A DNA stretch of 64,000 bases from Octadecabacter antarcticus 307 (GTDB lineage: Bacteria; Pseudomonadota; Alphaproteobacteria; Rhodobacterales; Rhodobacteraceae): NCBI RefSeq assembly GCF_000155675.2, contig NC_020911.1, positions 2,470,501 through 2,534,500 of the forward strand, read 5' to 3'. The notes under the pieces are model-generated. The model was not told where the DNA came from. It ran no database searches and worked only from the letters and a program-made list of their open reading frames with translations. Of this stretch, positions 37,649-45,854 are shown piece by piece. The translations under genes were made by a program, and so were the position numbers. The number at the start of each line of letters is the position of its first letter. Position 1 is the stretch's first letter.

Positions 37649-38122
37649 GACGCACCTATGCTGCCTGACTTACTGGGGCAGATCGCGCCAGATCAAGAGA
37701 TCGGTAGTGTCACCGCGGACGGGGCGTATGATACGCGCAAATGCCACGAGGCTATCGCTGCGCGTAATGCCCATGCTGTCATCGCGCCGCGCAAGAATGC
37801 AAAGCCTTGGCAACCGGAGACGCCGGGAGCGGTCGCGCGAAACGAAGCGATACGTTCCTCGCACTACTTGGGCAGAGCCCTGTGGCAAAACCTAACAAGA
37901 TACCACCGCCGAAGCCGCGTCGAGACAAAGATGAACTGTACAAAACGACTCGGGCAGAGTCTTGCAGCACGCGACTTCGACCGACAGGTCGCGCAGGTAC
38001 AGATCCGCGCTGCCATCCTCAATGGCCTCATCGCCTTGGGCATCCCGCGCACCGTTACTGTAGAGTAAATCAGTCAGGGTTAACGGCTAGTTCGCTCACA
38101 GGACGATTTGTGCAACAAGGCC

Positions 38123-38388
38123 GCGAAATACCGGAACTTACGCGGAACAAAGACCGCGCCACTCAGCAAGAGCAGCGGTCCGGTTCAGCTTGAAATTGTC
38201 TCTGCTGTAGTGGGCGCGCTCCAGATTGAAATGATTGTGAACTGATGCGTAGACCGCGACGAACTTTTGCAGACTTCGCATGGCCCGTTCTCTTTGTCAA
38301 AAAGGCAGGTGAGAATTTTCAGCCCGGTTGTTCAGCCAACGACCCATTTCTTGGTGATCGGTATTGCTGATAACCTTCATCGCAGCAC
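38123..38388 (-). pseudogene. IS6-family transposase remnant (3' part)
   Basis: Reading the minus strand gives MKVISNTDHQEMGRWLNNRA, ENSHLPF, a stop, then QRERAMRSLQKFVAVYASVH and NHFNLERAHY to a TAA at 38138, matching the C-terminal half of IS6/IS26-type transposases with a nonsense codon and a short deletion. The gene continues across the inserted IS903-type copy 2 into 39482-39520, where SYGAA is read. Confidence 0.8.
38380..38388. repeat. 9-bp target duplication, left copy (TCGCAGCAC)
   Basis: TCGCAGCAC at 38380-38388 is repeated exactly at 39482-39490, flanking IS903-type copy 2. A 9-bp duplication is the known signature of the IS903 group. Confidence 0.9.
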
Positions 38389-38442
38389 GGCTTTGTTGCA
38401 CAAATCGCCCTTATGGCGTGCTTCCCCTGACCCCTGACGGAT

Positions 38443-39414
38443 TCAGCCTACAGTAACGGTGTTTGGGATGCCAAGGGCGGTGAAGCCGTTGAGTATCGCG
38501 GCACGGATTTGGACTTCCGCAACTTGCCGGTCAAAGTCTCGTGCGGCCAGGCGCTGCCCGAGTAGTTTCAAACAATGCATCTTTGTCTCAACACGACTCC
38601 TGCGGTGGTATCCGCTCAAGCGACGCCATTGAGCGCGGCCGAGATCCTTTGAGGACTGTACCGCTTCGTTTCGGGCTCTGGCCCCCAGCGTATCCGGCTT
38701 CCATAGCTTGGCATTCTTGCGTGGCGGGATGACAGCACGGGCATTGCGGGCCGCAATCGCATCATGGCATTTGCGGGTGTCATATGCCCCATCTGCTGTG
38801 ACACTGCCAATCTTCTGATCTGGTGTGATCTGACCGAGAAGGTTGGGCAACATGGGTGGGTCTCCAATGCTGCTACTCGTCACTTCGACCGCGCGTATCT
38901 CCAACGTTTCTTCATCAATCCCTATATGTATCTTGCGCCACACCCGACGTTTCGGCCCGCCATGCTTGCGAGCGTTCCACTCACCTTCGCCCTCAACTTT
39001 GATGCCGGTACTGTCGATAAGGAGGTTTAGCGGGCCCTTTGAGCCCTGATACGGGATGGTAACCGATAGCCTTTTCTGACGCCGACATAACGTGCTGAAG
39101 TCTGGGACCTCCCAGTCAAGGTCGATCAATTTCAACAGGCTTTCCACAAAGCCCGTCGCCTGCCTCAAAGGCATTCCGAACAGCACTTTCAACGTGAGAC
39201 AGGCTTGGATCGCCGCATCGCTATAGCGTGGCTGGCGGCCCCGTTTGCCCCCCTCTCATGGTTTGCAAACAAACCACTGCCGGGCAACGGTAGGCGCAGC
39301 TTTCCAAGTGACCTCTGGGTTAAACCAAATGGTCAGTGACCCGCGTCGCTTCAGGGCCTTGTTATACTCAGGCCAGTTCCTCGTGCGGTAAATCGGGGCG
39401 ATAGGTTTACTCAT
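38443..39414 (-). pseudogene. IS903-type transposase interrupted by a 13-codon insertion with TGA
   Basis: Starts ATG at 39414 (MSKPIAPIYRTRNWPEYNKA), reads to TWKAAPT, then element F (13 codons, one of them TGA), then resumes in frame with GGC-AAA-CGG (GKRGRQPRYSDAAI) and continues unbroken through STGIKVEGEGEWNARKHGG, VTADGAYDTRKCHDAIAARN and RRSRVETKMHCLKLLGQRLA to the TGA at 38443. Apart from element F the roughly 310-residue DDE transposase looks intact. Whether the TGA is lethal to activity is an open point. Confidence 0.85.
39250..39288 (+). repeat. Hairpin insertion element F (39 bp)
   Basis: Ends CCCCTCTCA and CTGCCGGGCAAC; perfect stem TGGTTTG-CAAA-CAAACCA. It is exactly 13 codons in the transposase frame and contains TGA. 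Same site as element A but with a different stem sequence. Confidence 0.88.
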
Positions 39415-39481
39415 GACGCCAGCTACCATGCTGGATTTACAACATGAATCCCTGATACGAGACTATTTGTGCAACAAAGCC

Positions 39482-39490
39482 TCGCAGCAC
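39482..39490. repeat. 9-bp target duplication, right copy (TCGCAGCAC)
   Basis: Right-hand partner of 38380-38388. The sequence beyond it (to about 39520) continues the interrupted IS6 transposase on the minus strand (SYGAA). Confidence 0.88.
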
Positions 39491-39537
39491 CATAAGATTG
39501 TGAACTCACACTGAAGCACAATTTCTGTGGGATTAGT

Positions 39538-39833
39538 TTATCTCGATGATGTCTCTCCTTCAATCAATTTTGCGCGGAAGACCTCAGCAGGGGTTCGACA
39601 AGGCGGGTGATTTCGTAGGATGTATTGAAGGAGCGGAACGGAGAGTGTTTTGTCAACTCGCCTTCTTTGACAAAATCGACGCGATTGCCCCCTCTCATCG
39701 ATATTGCATATCGACTGCCGGGCAAGGGACCAGCGGCTTTCGCGTTGCCCCTGCGCCACCTAGAACCATACATACGGCTCGTTCGCGCACGTCTGGTAAA
39801 TATCTGTTCGTTGATTTGTTCATAATGCTCCAT
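39538..39833 (-). pseudogene. IS30-family transposase remnant (C-terminal end) with hairpin insertion
   Basis: Minus-strand reading gives SRWRRGNAKAAG, then the hairpin element G, then SRRFCQRRRVDKTLSVPLLQ, a degenerate ILRNHPP region and RTPAEVFRAKLIEG to a TAA at 39538. This resembles the end of IS30 transposases (WQRGxxENxN..., RRFLPK, PRKCLGYRTPAEVF). Frames on the two sides of the insertion differ. No terminal repeats seen. Confidence 0.6.
39688..39728 (+). repeat. Hairpin insertion element G (about 41 bp)
   Basis: Ends CCCCCTCTCA and CTGCCGGGCAAGGG; perfect stem TCGATAT-TGC-ATATCGA. Located in a different IS family from elements A-F, showing that the element spreads independently of IS903-type DNA. 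Confidence 0.85.
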
Positions 39834-40078
39834 CCTACTCAGCTGTTGGAGTCTTCGGCAAACAAGGGGCGGTTCAATATGCGTTGCAGCTCAAGCCAAA
39901 CCCCGATCCAAAGCAAGGGCGCAGACCACGTCATCGGGGGCCAAATATGTCCACCAAACTGTTAAGCCGTTAACCTATTAGGACTTTGTTTAGAGAATTC
40001 AGAACGTAATTGTGTAACAAGGGTATTGCGAACGAGACCACCCGATTGAAGAGTAATAAGCAACCGAGGACGATATCC

Positions 40079-40768
40079 ATGAGCCTGACATTTGACCCCT
40101 ACAAACTGCGCTCGCATGATATCTCCCAAGCGGAGGACGTGATGATGACCAACCCGACAGCCCTGAACGAATTGGAGCAATACTGGTCATCCCTCCCCCA
40201 CACAGGCGGCGTTCCACTGCGCAAGGACGTTGATCCAGTTGCGATGGGGGCCCTGCTCGAAGACAGCTTTATTCTGGAACGTGTAGCACCAGGTGTGGCC
40301 CGTATCCGTGTCGCCGGCCGCAACATCGCCAAATTGGTCGGTGTCGAACCTCGCGGCCTGCCGCTAACGGCCGTGTTACTGCCCGATGCCCGCGCTGCAA
40401 TGGTCTATTATATCGAAGCGGCCTTCAACGGCCCAAGCATCGTTGAACTGCCACTCCAAGCGCCGCGTGCTGTTGGCCAACCGCAGTTGGACGGCAAGAT
40501 TCTGCTGCTGCCGCTGCGGGACGATCACGGCCGTGTCAGTCGCGTATTGGGTGTTCTGGTGATGAGCGGACGTCGTGGAATTGGCGGACGTCGCTTCAGG
40601 ATCTACAACACACCAGCCCCCCGCGTTGAACAGGTCGAGGAACCGATCGCTGGTCTTTACGCGGTTGGTGGTGGCAAGACCACCTCGCTGCGCCATCGCT
40701 TGCGTGTGATTGACAACAACGAGGCGGAGAGCAAACCTACCCTCCGCCTCGTTGTTTCAAACTCGTAA
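40079..40768 (+). CDS. PAS-domain protein (PAS_5 type)
   Basis: A 229-residue protein with a single PAS_5-like domain (about residues 25-165): LNELEQYWSSLPHTGGVPLR, DPVAMGALLEDSFILERVAP, RIRVAGRNIAKLVGVEPRGL. Such proteins are common in Rhodobacteraceae and Rhizobiales; their signal and partners are mostly unknown. ATG at 40079 is chosen over an upstream in-frame ATG because GAGGA precedes it. The last 18 or so codons form a long perfect hairpin (40715-40756). Monocistronic, convergent with the DAHP synthase gene. Confidence 0.85.
   Translation: MSLTFDPYKLRSHDISQAEDVMMTNPTALNELEQYWSSLPHTGGVPLRKDVDPVAMGALLEDSFILERVAPGVARIRVAGRNIAKLVGVEPRGLPLTAVLLPDARAAMVYYIEAAFNGPSIVELPLQAPRAVGQPQLDGKILLLPLRDDHGRVSRVLGVLVMSGRRGIGGRRFRIYNTPAPRVEQVEEPIAGLYAVGGGKTTSLRHRLRVIDNNEAESKPTLRLVVSNS
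40715..40760 (+). terminator. 15-bp perfect stem overlapping the end of the PAS gene
   Basis: AACAACGAGGCGGAG (40715-40729) pairs perfectly with CTCCGCCTCGTTGTT (40742-40756) around a 12-base loop, followed by TTTCAAAC. It lies inside the reading frame, 12 bp before the stop, and 50 bp past the convergent aroG stop, so it may serve as terminator for both. Confidence 0.65.
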
Positions 40769-40805
40769 GGCCGTAACCTTATTCTGGCAGTTTGTCCTGT
40801 CTGTC

Positions 40806-42176
40806 TTAGGCGGATTGCGCGGACTGCGCCGACGCCCGCCGCGCAGACAATTCCTCACCAACCAAGAACGCCAGCTCAAGCGATTGCGATGCGTTCAGGC
40901 GTGGATCACAGGCCGTGTGATAGCGATCTGACAGGTCTTCATCCGTCACTGCGCGCACACCGCCAGTGCATTCCGTCACATCTGCACCGGTCATTTCAAA
41001 ATGCACGCCGCCTGGGATTGTGCCTTCTGCATTGTGCACCCCGAAGAATTCGCGCACTTCGCGGAGCACCGATTCAAACGGACGGGTCTTATAGCCCGTC
41101 GATGATTTGATCGTGTTGCCGTGCATCGGATCACAAACCCACGTTACTTTGGCACCTTCTTCTTCAACCGCTTTGATCAGACGCGGCAGGTGTTCGCCAA
41201 CCGACCCCGCACCAAAGCGCGCGATCAGTGACAAACGGCCCGCTTCGTTATCCGGATTCAACTTTGCCATCAGCGCCTTAAGATGGCCGGACGTCATTGT
41301 CGGGCCGCACTTCAACCCGATCGGGTTCTGCACGCCAGCGCAGTATTCAACATGTGCACCGTCAGGCTGACGGGTGCGATCCCCGATCCACACCATGTGG
41401 CCGGACCCTGCAAGCCATTTTCCAGATGTCGAATCCACCCGTGTAAGGGCCTCTTCATATTCCAGCAAAAGCGCCTCGTGGGAGGTGTAGAATTCTACTG
41501 TTTCAAGCGCATGTGCGGCTTCTTCGCCCATGCCAGCGGCCCTCATGAAATCAAGCGTGTCGCTGATCTGTTCGGCCATTGCACGGTACTTTTCCGCCTC
41601 GTTTCCAGCGGTAAAGCCCAAGGTCCACGCGTGGACCTTGTGAATGTCGGCGTAGCCACCCGTCGAAAAGGCGCGCAAAAGGTTCAACGTACCTGCGGCC
41701 TGTGTGTAGGCTTGCAGCATCTTGTCAGGGTTCGGCATGCGTGATTCTGGCGTGAATTCCAAATCGTTGATGATGTCACCGCGGTAGCTTGGCAGTTCAA
41801 CGCCGCCCACAACTTCTGTCGGCGCTGAACGCGGCTTTGCAAACTGCCCCGCCATCCGGCCAACCTTGATCACGGGCACCTTGGCACCGAATGTCAAAAC
41901 GACCGCCATCTGCAACATCACTTTGAATGTGTCGCGAATACCGTCGGCATTGAACGCCGCAAAGCTTTCGGCGCAATCCCCGCCCTGCAAGAGAAACGCA
42001 TCGCCGCGGCTGACGTCCGCCAGATGGGAGCGCAGACGCCGCGCTTCGCCAGCAAAAACCAGTGGCGGATAAGTGCTCAGCTTTGCCTCAACAGCGTTCA
42101 GGGCGGCAGCGTCGGTATACTCCGGCATCTGTACCCGCGGCTTGTTGCGCCAGTCTGATTTTTTCCAGTCCGTCAT
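40806..42176 (-). CDS. aroG: Class II 3-deoxy-7-phosphoheptulonate (DAHP) synthase
   Basis: First step of the shikimate pathway: phosphoenolpyruvate plus erythrose 4-phosphate gives DAHP. The 456-residue protein is the plant-like class II type: [20 protein letters not shown] with the metal Cys, [51 protein letters not shown] and [20 protein letters not shown]. The open frame extends far upstream, but the ATG at 42176 ([20 protein letters not shown]) has GGAG at proper spacing and gives the family length. Confidence 0.95.
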   Translation of the reverse strand: MTDWKKSDWRNKPRVQMPEYTDAAALNAVEAKLSTYPPLVFAGEARRLRSHLADVSRGDAFLLQGGDCAESFAAFNADGIRDTFKVMLQMAVVLTFGAKVPVIKVGRMAGQFAKPRSAPTEVVGGVELPSYRGDIINDLEFTPESRMPNPDKMLQAYTQAAGTLNLLRAFSTGGYADIHKVHAWTLGFTAGNEAEKYRAMAEQISDTLDFMRAAGMGEEAAHALETVEFYTSHEALLLEYEEALTRVDSTSGKWLAGSGHMVWIGDRTRQPDGAHVEYCAGVQNPIGLKCGPTMTSGHLKALMAKLNPDNEAGRLSLIARFGAGSVGEHLPRLIKAVEEEGAKVTWVCDPMHGNTIKSSTGYKTRPFESVLREVREFFGVHNAEGTIPGGVHFEMTGADVTECTGGVRAVTDEDLSDRYHTACDPRLNASQSLELAFLVGEELSARRASAQSAQSA

Positions 42177-42374
42177 GTTCGTGCTCCGAAAATTTTGCGC
42201 CCCTTTTGATCGTTTCGGGGTCGCGTTAGCGATACCAGAATGGCATATAACAATCCTGCGGATAAGGTCCAATGGCAAAATGCGTCTGCTTTTGTCGTAA
42301 ACGACGTTTAATTGTCTTGCTCGTTGCCCAGAAAAGTGATGAGGCTTGGTATCAAATTTACGGATGCAGCCGCC

Positions 42375-43376
42375 ATGCAACGCCACCATACCAGCAACAT
42401 CGAAAAATCCCGGGCCGCACCGCACCGGTTTATTTTTGTGCTTTTGAACGATTTTACGCTGCTGTCGTTCGCTGCCGCGATTGATTGTTTGCGCCTGGCC
42501 AACCAGATGTCGGGTGAAGACCTGTATTCTTGGCGCATCATTGGCGAAGGCGGCGGAACGATAAACTGTTCAACTGGTACGACGTTCACGCTCGACGGCG
42601 ATCTTGATGAATTGCACCGTGACGACACGGTGATGCTGTGTGGGGGGCGCGATGTGCAGGCGGCCACAACCAAACGCATCCTGAACTGGCTGCGCCGCGA
42701 GGCGCGACGCGGGATCATTATGGGGGGGCTTTGCACCGCGGCGTTCTCCCTTGCCAAGGCGGGGCTGCTGGACGGCAAACGCGCCACGATCCACTGGGAA
42801 AACCACGATAGCTTTGCGGAAGAATTCCTCGAAGTTGAACTGACAAAGTCGGTCTTCGTCAAAGACGGCAATCGCTGGACCACCGCTGGCGGCACCTCGT
42901 CGATTGATTTGTTTTTGCAGATCATCGCTGATCAACAAGGCGATGAATTGGCCAATGCTGTAGCCGATCAGCAGATATATTCCTCGATCCGTACCGACCA
43001 AGACACCCAAAGGTTGTCTATTCCAACACGGATTGGAGTGCGCCACCCCAAGCTGTCCCGCGTCATCCAAGCGATGGAACTAAACATCGAAGAACCGATC
43101 AGCCCATCCATCCTCGCCAAAGACGTCGGCATGTCGACGCGGCAGTTGGAACGGCTGTTTCGTCGCTACCTGAACCGCTCCCCGAAACGTTACTACATGG
43201 AATTGCGCCTGCAGAAGGCGCGCAACCTGTTGATGCAGACGGATATGTCGGTGATTAATGTTGCACTGGCGTGCGGTTTCGCATCGCCGTCGCACTTTTC
43301 AAAATGTTATCGTGCGCATTACGACACAACCCCCTACCGTGAACGTGGCGCCCATGCAGCGCGCTTGTCGGTTTGA
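42375..43376 (+). CDS. GlxA-family transcriptional regulator (DJ-1/PfpI domain plus AraC domain)
   Basis: A 333-residue regulator. Residues about 20-190 form a class I amidotransferase-like (DJ-1/PfpI) domain ([40 protein letters not shown] with the nucleophile-elbow Cys, [15 protein letters not shown]), and about 225-325 an AraC DNA-binding domain ([40 protein letters not shown]). Such proteins often control glycine betaine, carnitine or arginine use; the target here is unknown. ATG at 42375 is preferred to upstream in-frame codons. Stands alone, divergent from aroG. Confidence 0.9.
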   Translation: MQRHHTSNIEKSRAAPHRFIFVLLNDFTLLSFAAAIDCLRLANQMSGEDLYSWRIIGEGGGTINCSTGTTFTLDGDLDELHRDDTVMLCGGRDVQAATTKRILNWLRREARRGIIMGGLCTAAFSLAKAGLLDGKRATIHWENHDSFAEEFLEVELTKSVFVKDGNRWTTAGGTSSIDLFLQIIADQQGDELANAVADQQIYSSIRTDQDTQRLSIPTRIGVRHPKLSRVIQAMELNIEEPISPSILAKDVGMSTRQLERLFRRYLNRSPKRYYMELRLQKARNLLMQTDMSVINVALACGFASPSHFSKCYRAHYDTTPYRERGAHAARLSV

Positions 43377-43429
43377 TCGAAAAACTGCGATTGCGGTGGG
43401 CGACGCCATTCTGTCTTAAAGGCTAATAG

Positions 43430-43855
43430 ATGAACCGTTCCGCAATGCTATCCATTATTATGATCATCGTGATCGTTATTTTGGCGCTTATCGCAATATC
43501 ATCAGGCCGCTCAGATGCGCCTGATTTGGTGGGTGATGACAGCTACCCGCACTACGTTTGCACCACCAACAATTATTGCGAAGGCGACATTTGTTCCCGC
43601 GAACCGCTGTCCTTTGTCGTCTATCTGCGCCACGCAGATGGCTTGCCACGTCTTGAACTGCGCGGTTTTAGCCCCCGCGCGACGCTCACTGAAATCCCTG
43701 ACGGCCTTGTTTTCGAAAGCACTGGCGGCGACGTCAGCGGCACCCTTACAGTCTTCGAGGATCGTGGCATTGACCTCACCGCGACCTCCGGGGAAAGCAG
43801 TTCCTTGATTGAATATTACGCGTCCGGATCGTGTGAACGTCTCGTCACACCATGA
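43430..43855 (+). CDS. Hypothetical membrane-anchored protein, Cys-containing
   Basis: A 141-residue protein I do not recognise. Residues 5-26 (AMLSIIMIIVIVILALIAIS) form one membrane helix; the rest is predicted exported, with four Cys (HYVCTTNNYCEGDICS and SGSCERLV) suitable for disulfides. Its stop overlaps the next gene by 4 bp, so the two are made together. No catalytic motif is seen. Confidence 0.7.
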   Translation: MNRSAMLSIIMIIVIVILALIAISSGRSDAPDLVGDDSYPHYVCTTNNYCEGDICSREPLSFVVYLRHADGLPRLELRGFSPRATLTEIPDGLVFESTGGDVSGTLTVFEDRGIDLTATSGESSSLIEYYASGSCERLVTP

Positions 43856-44229
43856 AACGCCTCGTGTCAATGCTGTGGGCGTCACTCTGCTTCATGGCCG
43901 CACCTGCGGCGGCTGATCTTTTATGTCTGCTCACCGACGTGAACTGCCTGTCAGATTGCGCAGAAACATCCGTGCACTTTAGCATCAACACCAGCCAGTT
44001 CGTTGATGCACAAGACCCAAATGACCCGCCGCGACGGCAGGTCAGCGACGTCGCCATCGGGGATCGTCGTTTCACCGCGCAAGCCATTATGATGGACGGC
44101 GGCATAGTTGGGTTCCACGAAGACGCAGGCGAGCTGGGCAGTGCGTTGATGATCGTGCAAGCAAGTGGTGCCGCGCGACTAACGCTTCAGCCGCAGAACA
44201 TCACCTTACGGGGTATGTGCACAGAGTGA
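43852..44229 (+). CDS. Hypothetical secreted protein, Cys-containing
   Basis: A 125-residue protein with a signal peptide (MKRLVSMLWASLCFMAAPAA then A-DLLC, cleavage near residue 21) and four Cys in the mature part (DLLCLLTDVNCLSDCAE and GMCTE). Function not recognised. Translationally coupled to the preceding gene, whose product also has paired cysteines, which suggests two periplasmic proteins acting together. Confidence 0.68.
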   Translation: MKRLVSMLWASLCFMAAPAAADLLCLLTDVNCLSDCAETSVHFSINTSQFVDAQDPNDPPRRQVSDVAIGDRRFTAQAIMMDGGIVGFHEDAGELGSALMIVQASGAARLTLQPQNITLRGMCTE

Positions 44230-44284
44230 CGCGCAAGTCACGGCGGCTAATGAAGCCCCAGCGAAACCCCGTAGACGGCAAACA

Positions 44285-44308
44285 AAAAGGGCGGTCCTAC
44301 CGCCGCCC
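44285..44308 (-). terminator. Terminator hairpin (minus strand T-run)
   Basis: Arms AAGGGCGG and CCGCCCTT with an 8-base loop, followed by TTTTG on the minus strand. It lies between the convergent hypothetical gene (44229) and the outer-membrane-protein remnant (44325) and serves mainly the latter direction. Confidence 0.7.
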
Positions 44309-44324
44309 TTCCCTGCCATTTGTG

Positions 44325-44873
44325 TCAGAAGCCTGTAAAAACTATAGGATATTCGCAGGTTGAATGGGTCGGTCTCAAGTGGGCCGCACGATCAAGCTCG
44401 TCTGTGTCGTGTGCAAGATACCCACCACCGATACGATCATTGTCGTTGATTGCGTATCTTGCGCCCAAGCCGTAAAAATCGACCGTGTCGCTAAACCCAG
44501 AATCGAGGTCAAATGCCGCGAATCCAGCCTTAATATAAGGCATGAAAGCGCCGAGGTCATGATCGGCAATCGCCTTCAAGTGGGCAAAGTCAGCATCGAC
44601 GCCCGCGCCGATGTCAATCGTAGGAACATCATAGTCGAATTCGCCGCCGACAACGAATGACCAAAGATCGCGCAGGCAACCGGCGTGGAGACCAAAGCCA
44701 CCAGCATCGTCCGATGTGATGCTGTCGCCAGCATCACATCGGACGTACTGACCACCGACGTAGAAACCAGTCCAGTCAGTGCTTGGCGTCATTTGAGTGG
44801 CCATGGGCACAACATGTGCCACCATTACAGGAGCTTCAAAGTTGCCAGCGAACGAGGCGGTTGTGGGCAGCAA
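44325..44873 (-). pseudogene. Broken outer-membrane beta-barrel protein gene
   Basis: The frame reads ASFAGNFEAPV, STDWTGFYVGGQ, GGFGLHAG, SFVVGGEFDYDVPTIDIGAG, FYGLGARYAINDNDRIGGGY, matching porin-like beta-barrel proteins (OmpA-like transmembrane, PF13505) of Rhodobacteraceae, and ends in Phe. The signal-peptide start is missing: there is no ATG, only a TTG at 44873, directly after the TGA of the upstream dehydrogenase in the same frame. A 17-bp perfect palindrome (44708-44745) replaces an early beta-strand and the last strand looks altered. Likely a 5'-truncated remnant. Confidence 0.7.
44708..44745. repeat. Perfect 17-bp inverted repeat with 4-base loop
   Basis: CGTCCGATGTGATGCTG (44708-44724), loop TCGC, then CAGCATCACATCGGACG (44729-44745), without a mismatch, inside the outer-membrane-protein remnant. 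On the minus strand the loop reads GCGA, a GNRA tetraloop. A recent inverted duplication is the simplest explanation. Confidence 0.9.
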
Positions 44874-44885
44874 TGCTCGCCTACT

Positions 44886-45758
44886 TCATTGACTGCGCAA
44901 CCGCTTTATCAAACTCGATGTATCCCAACGGTTTCCGCCCATATTCTGGACGTCCTTGTAGAACTGATCCACAAGCGCGGTGACCGGCAATGCCGCGCCC
45001 GTTTCGTTCGCTGTATCAAGACATATGCCAAGATCCTTGCGCATCCAATCCACTGCAAAGCCATGTTCGAATTCACCGTCAATCATCGTCTCAAAACGGT
45101 TTTGCATTTGCCACGATCCGGCAGCGCCTTGGCTGATGACTTCGACGACAGCGCGCCCGTCGAGGCCGGCTTTTTCTGCGAAATGCAATGCCTCTGACAG
45201 GCCCTGAACCAGCCCTGCAATAGCAATCTGGTTGCACATTTTGGTCATCTGTCCCGCACCGCTGTCCCCGATACGGCGGCAGACGCGGGCATAGGCGTCA
45301 ATGATTAGCTCGGCGCGCTTGTAGACGTCTGCGTCGCCGCCACACATGACCGACAACACACCGTTTTCGGCCCCCGCCTGGCCGCCCGAAATCGGCGCGT
45401 CGACAAACGAAAACCTTGCGTCTGTCGCTGCTGCAGAAAGCTCGCGTGTGACTTTGGCGGATACGGTCGTGTGATCCACAAACACAGCCCCCTCCGACAT
45501 CGTCGCGAATGCGCCATCTTCGCCGACGCAAACAGCCCGCAGATCGTCATCATTGCCCACGCAGGACATCGCAAAATCCGCGCCCTTGGCCGCTTCAGCA
45601 GGTGTTGCAGCAGCCGCGCCGCCATGTTGCAAAACCCAAGCATCCGCCTTTGCAGCTGTGCGATTGTACACTGTCACATTGTGTCCAGCTTTCGCCAAAT
45701 GCCCTGCCATGGGGTAGCCCATAACCCCCAAGCCCAAAAATGCCACTTTTGCCATCAC
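44886..45758 (-). CDS. NAD-dependent beta-hydroxyacid dehydrogenase (3-hydroxyisobutyrate dehydrogenase-like)
   Basis: A 290-residue enzyme of the HIBADH/GarR family. FLGLGVMGYPMAGHLAKAGH is the NAD(P)-binding motif, FVDAPISGGQAGAENGVLSV the substrate-binding signature, GAGQMTKMCNQIAIAGLVQG holds the catalytic Lys, and WMRKDLGICLDTANETG follows. Candidates are 3-hydroxyisobutyrate or tartronate semialdehyde as substrate. Single gene, divergent from the acylase. Confidence 0.88.
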   Translation of the reverse strand: MMAKVAFLGLGVMGYPMAGHLAKAGHNVTVYNRTAAKADAWVLQHGGAAAATPAEAAKGADFAMSCVGNDDDLRAVCVGEDGAFATMSEGAVFVDHTTVSAKVTRELSAAATDARFSFVDAPISGGQAGAENGVLSVMCGGDADVYKRAELIIDAYARVCRRIGDSGAGQMTKMCNQIAIAGLVQGLSEALHFAEKAGLDGRAVVEVISQGAAGSWQMQNRFETMIDGEFEHGFAVDWMRKDLGICLDTANETGAALPVTALVDQFYKDVQNMGGNRWDTSSLIKRLRSQ

Positions 45759-45854
45759 GTCTCTCCCGCTTGCATCATCATTTATGTTGCGAGATAGGTA
45801 ACGGACCCCCGCGCCACGTCAACCTGTCGGCGGGCCGACGTCGAAGGAACCTCT

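Larger units (their letters stand above)
36939..38068 (+). pseudogene. IS903-type transposase, disrupted by five hairpin insertions
   Basis: The coding sequence can be followed from ATG at 36939 (MSTFIPPIYRTKNWPEYNRA) through KVLFGMPLRQTTGFVESLLK, LSVAIPYQGSKGPLHLLVDR, VTADGAYDTRKCHEAIAARN, to RRSRVETKMNCTKRLGQSLA and the TAA at 38068. Five insertions of 37-41 bp at 37065, 37357, 37435, 37511 and 37608 break it with stops and shifts. Removing four of them restores the ancestral frame at the junction (AAA-GTG-GAG at the second, for example); at the third a nearby 2-bp indel must also be removed. It cannot make an active DDE transposase. Confidence 0.88.
36872..38122 (+). mobile_element. IS903-type (IS5 family) element, copy 1, degenerate, with five small insertions
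   Basis: A decayed IS with left end GGCGTTGTTGAACAAATAG and right end CGATTTGTGCAACAAGGCC, degenerate forms of the ends of copy 2 at 38389-39481. It is 158 bp longer than copy 2; four extra 37-41 bp insertions plus a 2-bp indel account for this exactly. No target duplication is visible. Confidence 0.85.
38389..39481 (-). mobile_element. IS903-type (IS5 family) element, copy 2, 1093 bp, inserted in the IS6 remnant
   Basis: Terminal repeats GGCTTTGTTGCACAAAT and ATTTGTGCAACAAAGCC are intact and flanked by perfect 9-bp direct repeats, so this copy moved relatively recently. Without the 39-bp element F it would be 1054 bp, typical of the group. It splits the IS6 transposase after SYGAA. Confidence 0.93.

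Noticed and set aside
37065..39728. Integron attC sites as explanation for units with fixed ends and variable hairpins
   Set aside because: The ends lack the RYYYAAC/GTTRRRY core sites, units interrupt genes instead of following cassettes, and there is no integrase.
36872..39833. CRISPR array suggested by repeated short palindromic units
   Set aside because: The units are irregularly spaced, in both orientations, inside transposase genes, with variable cores and no spacers or cas genes.
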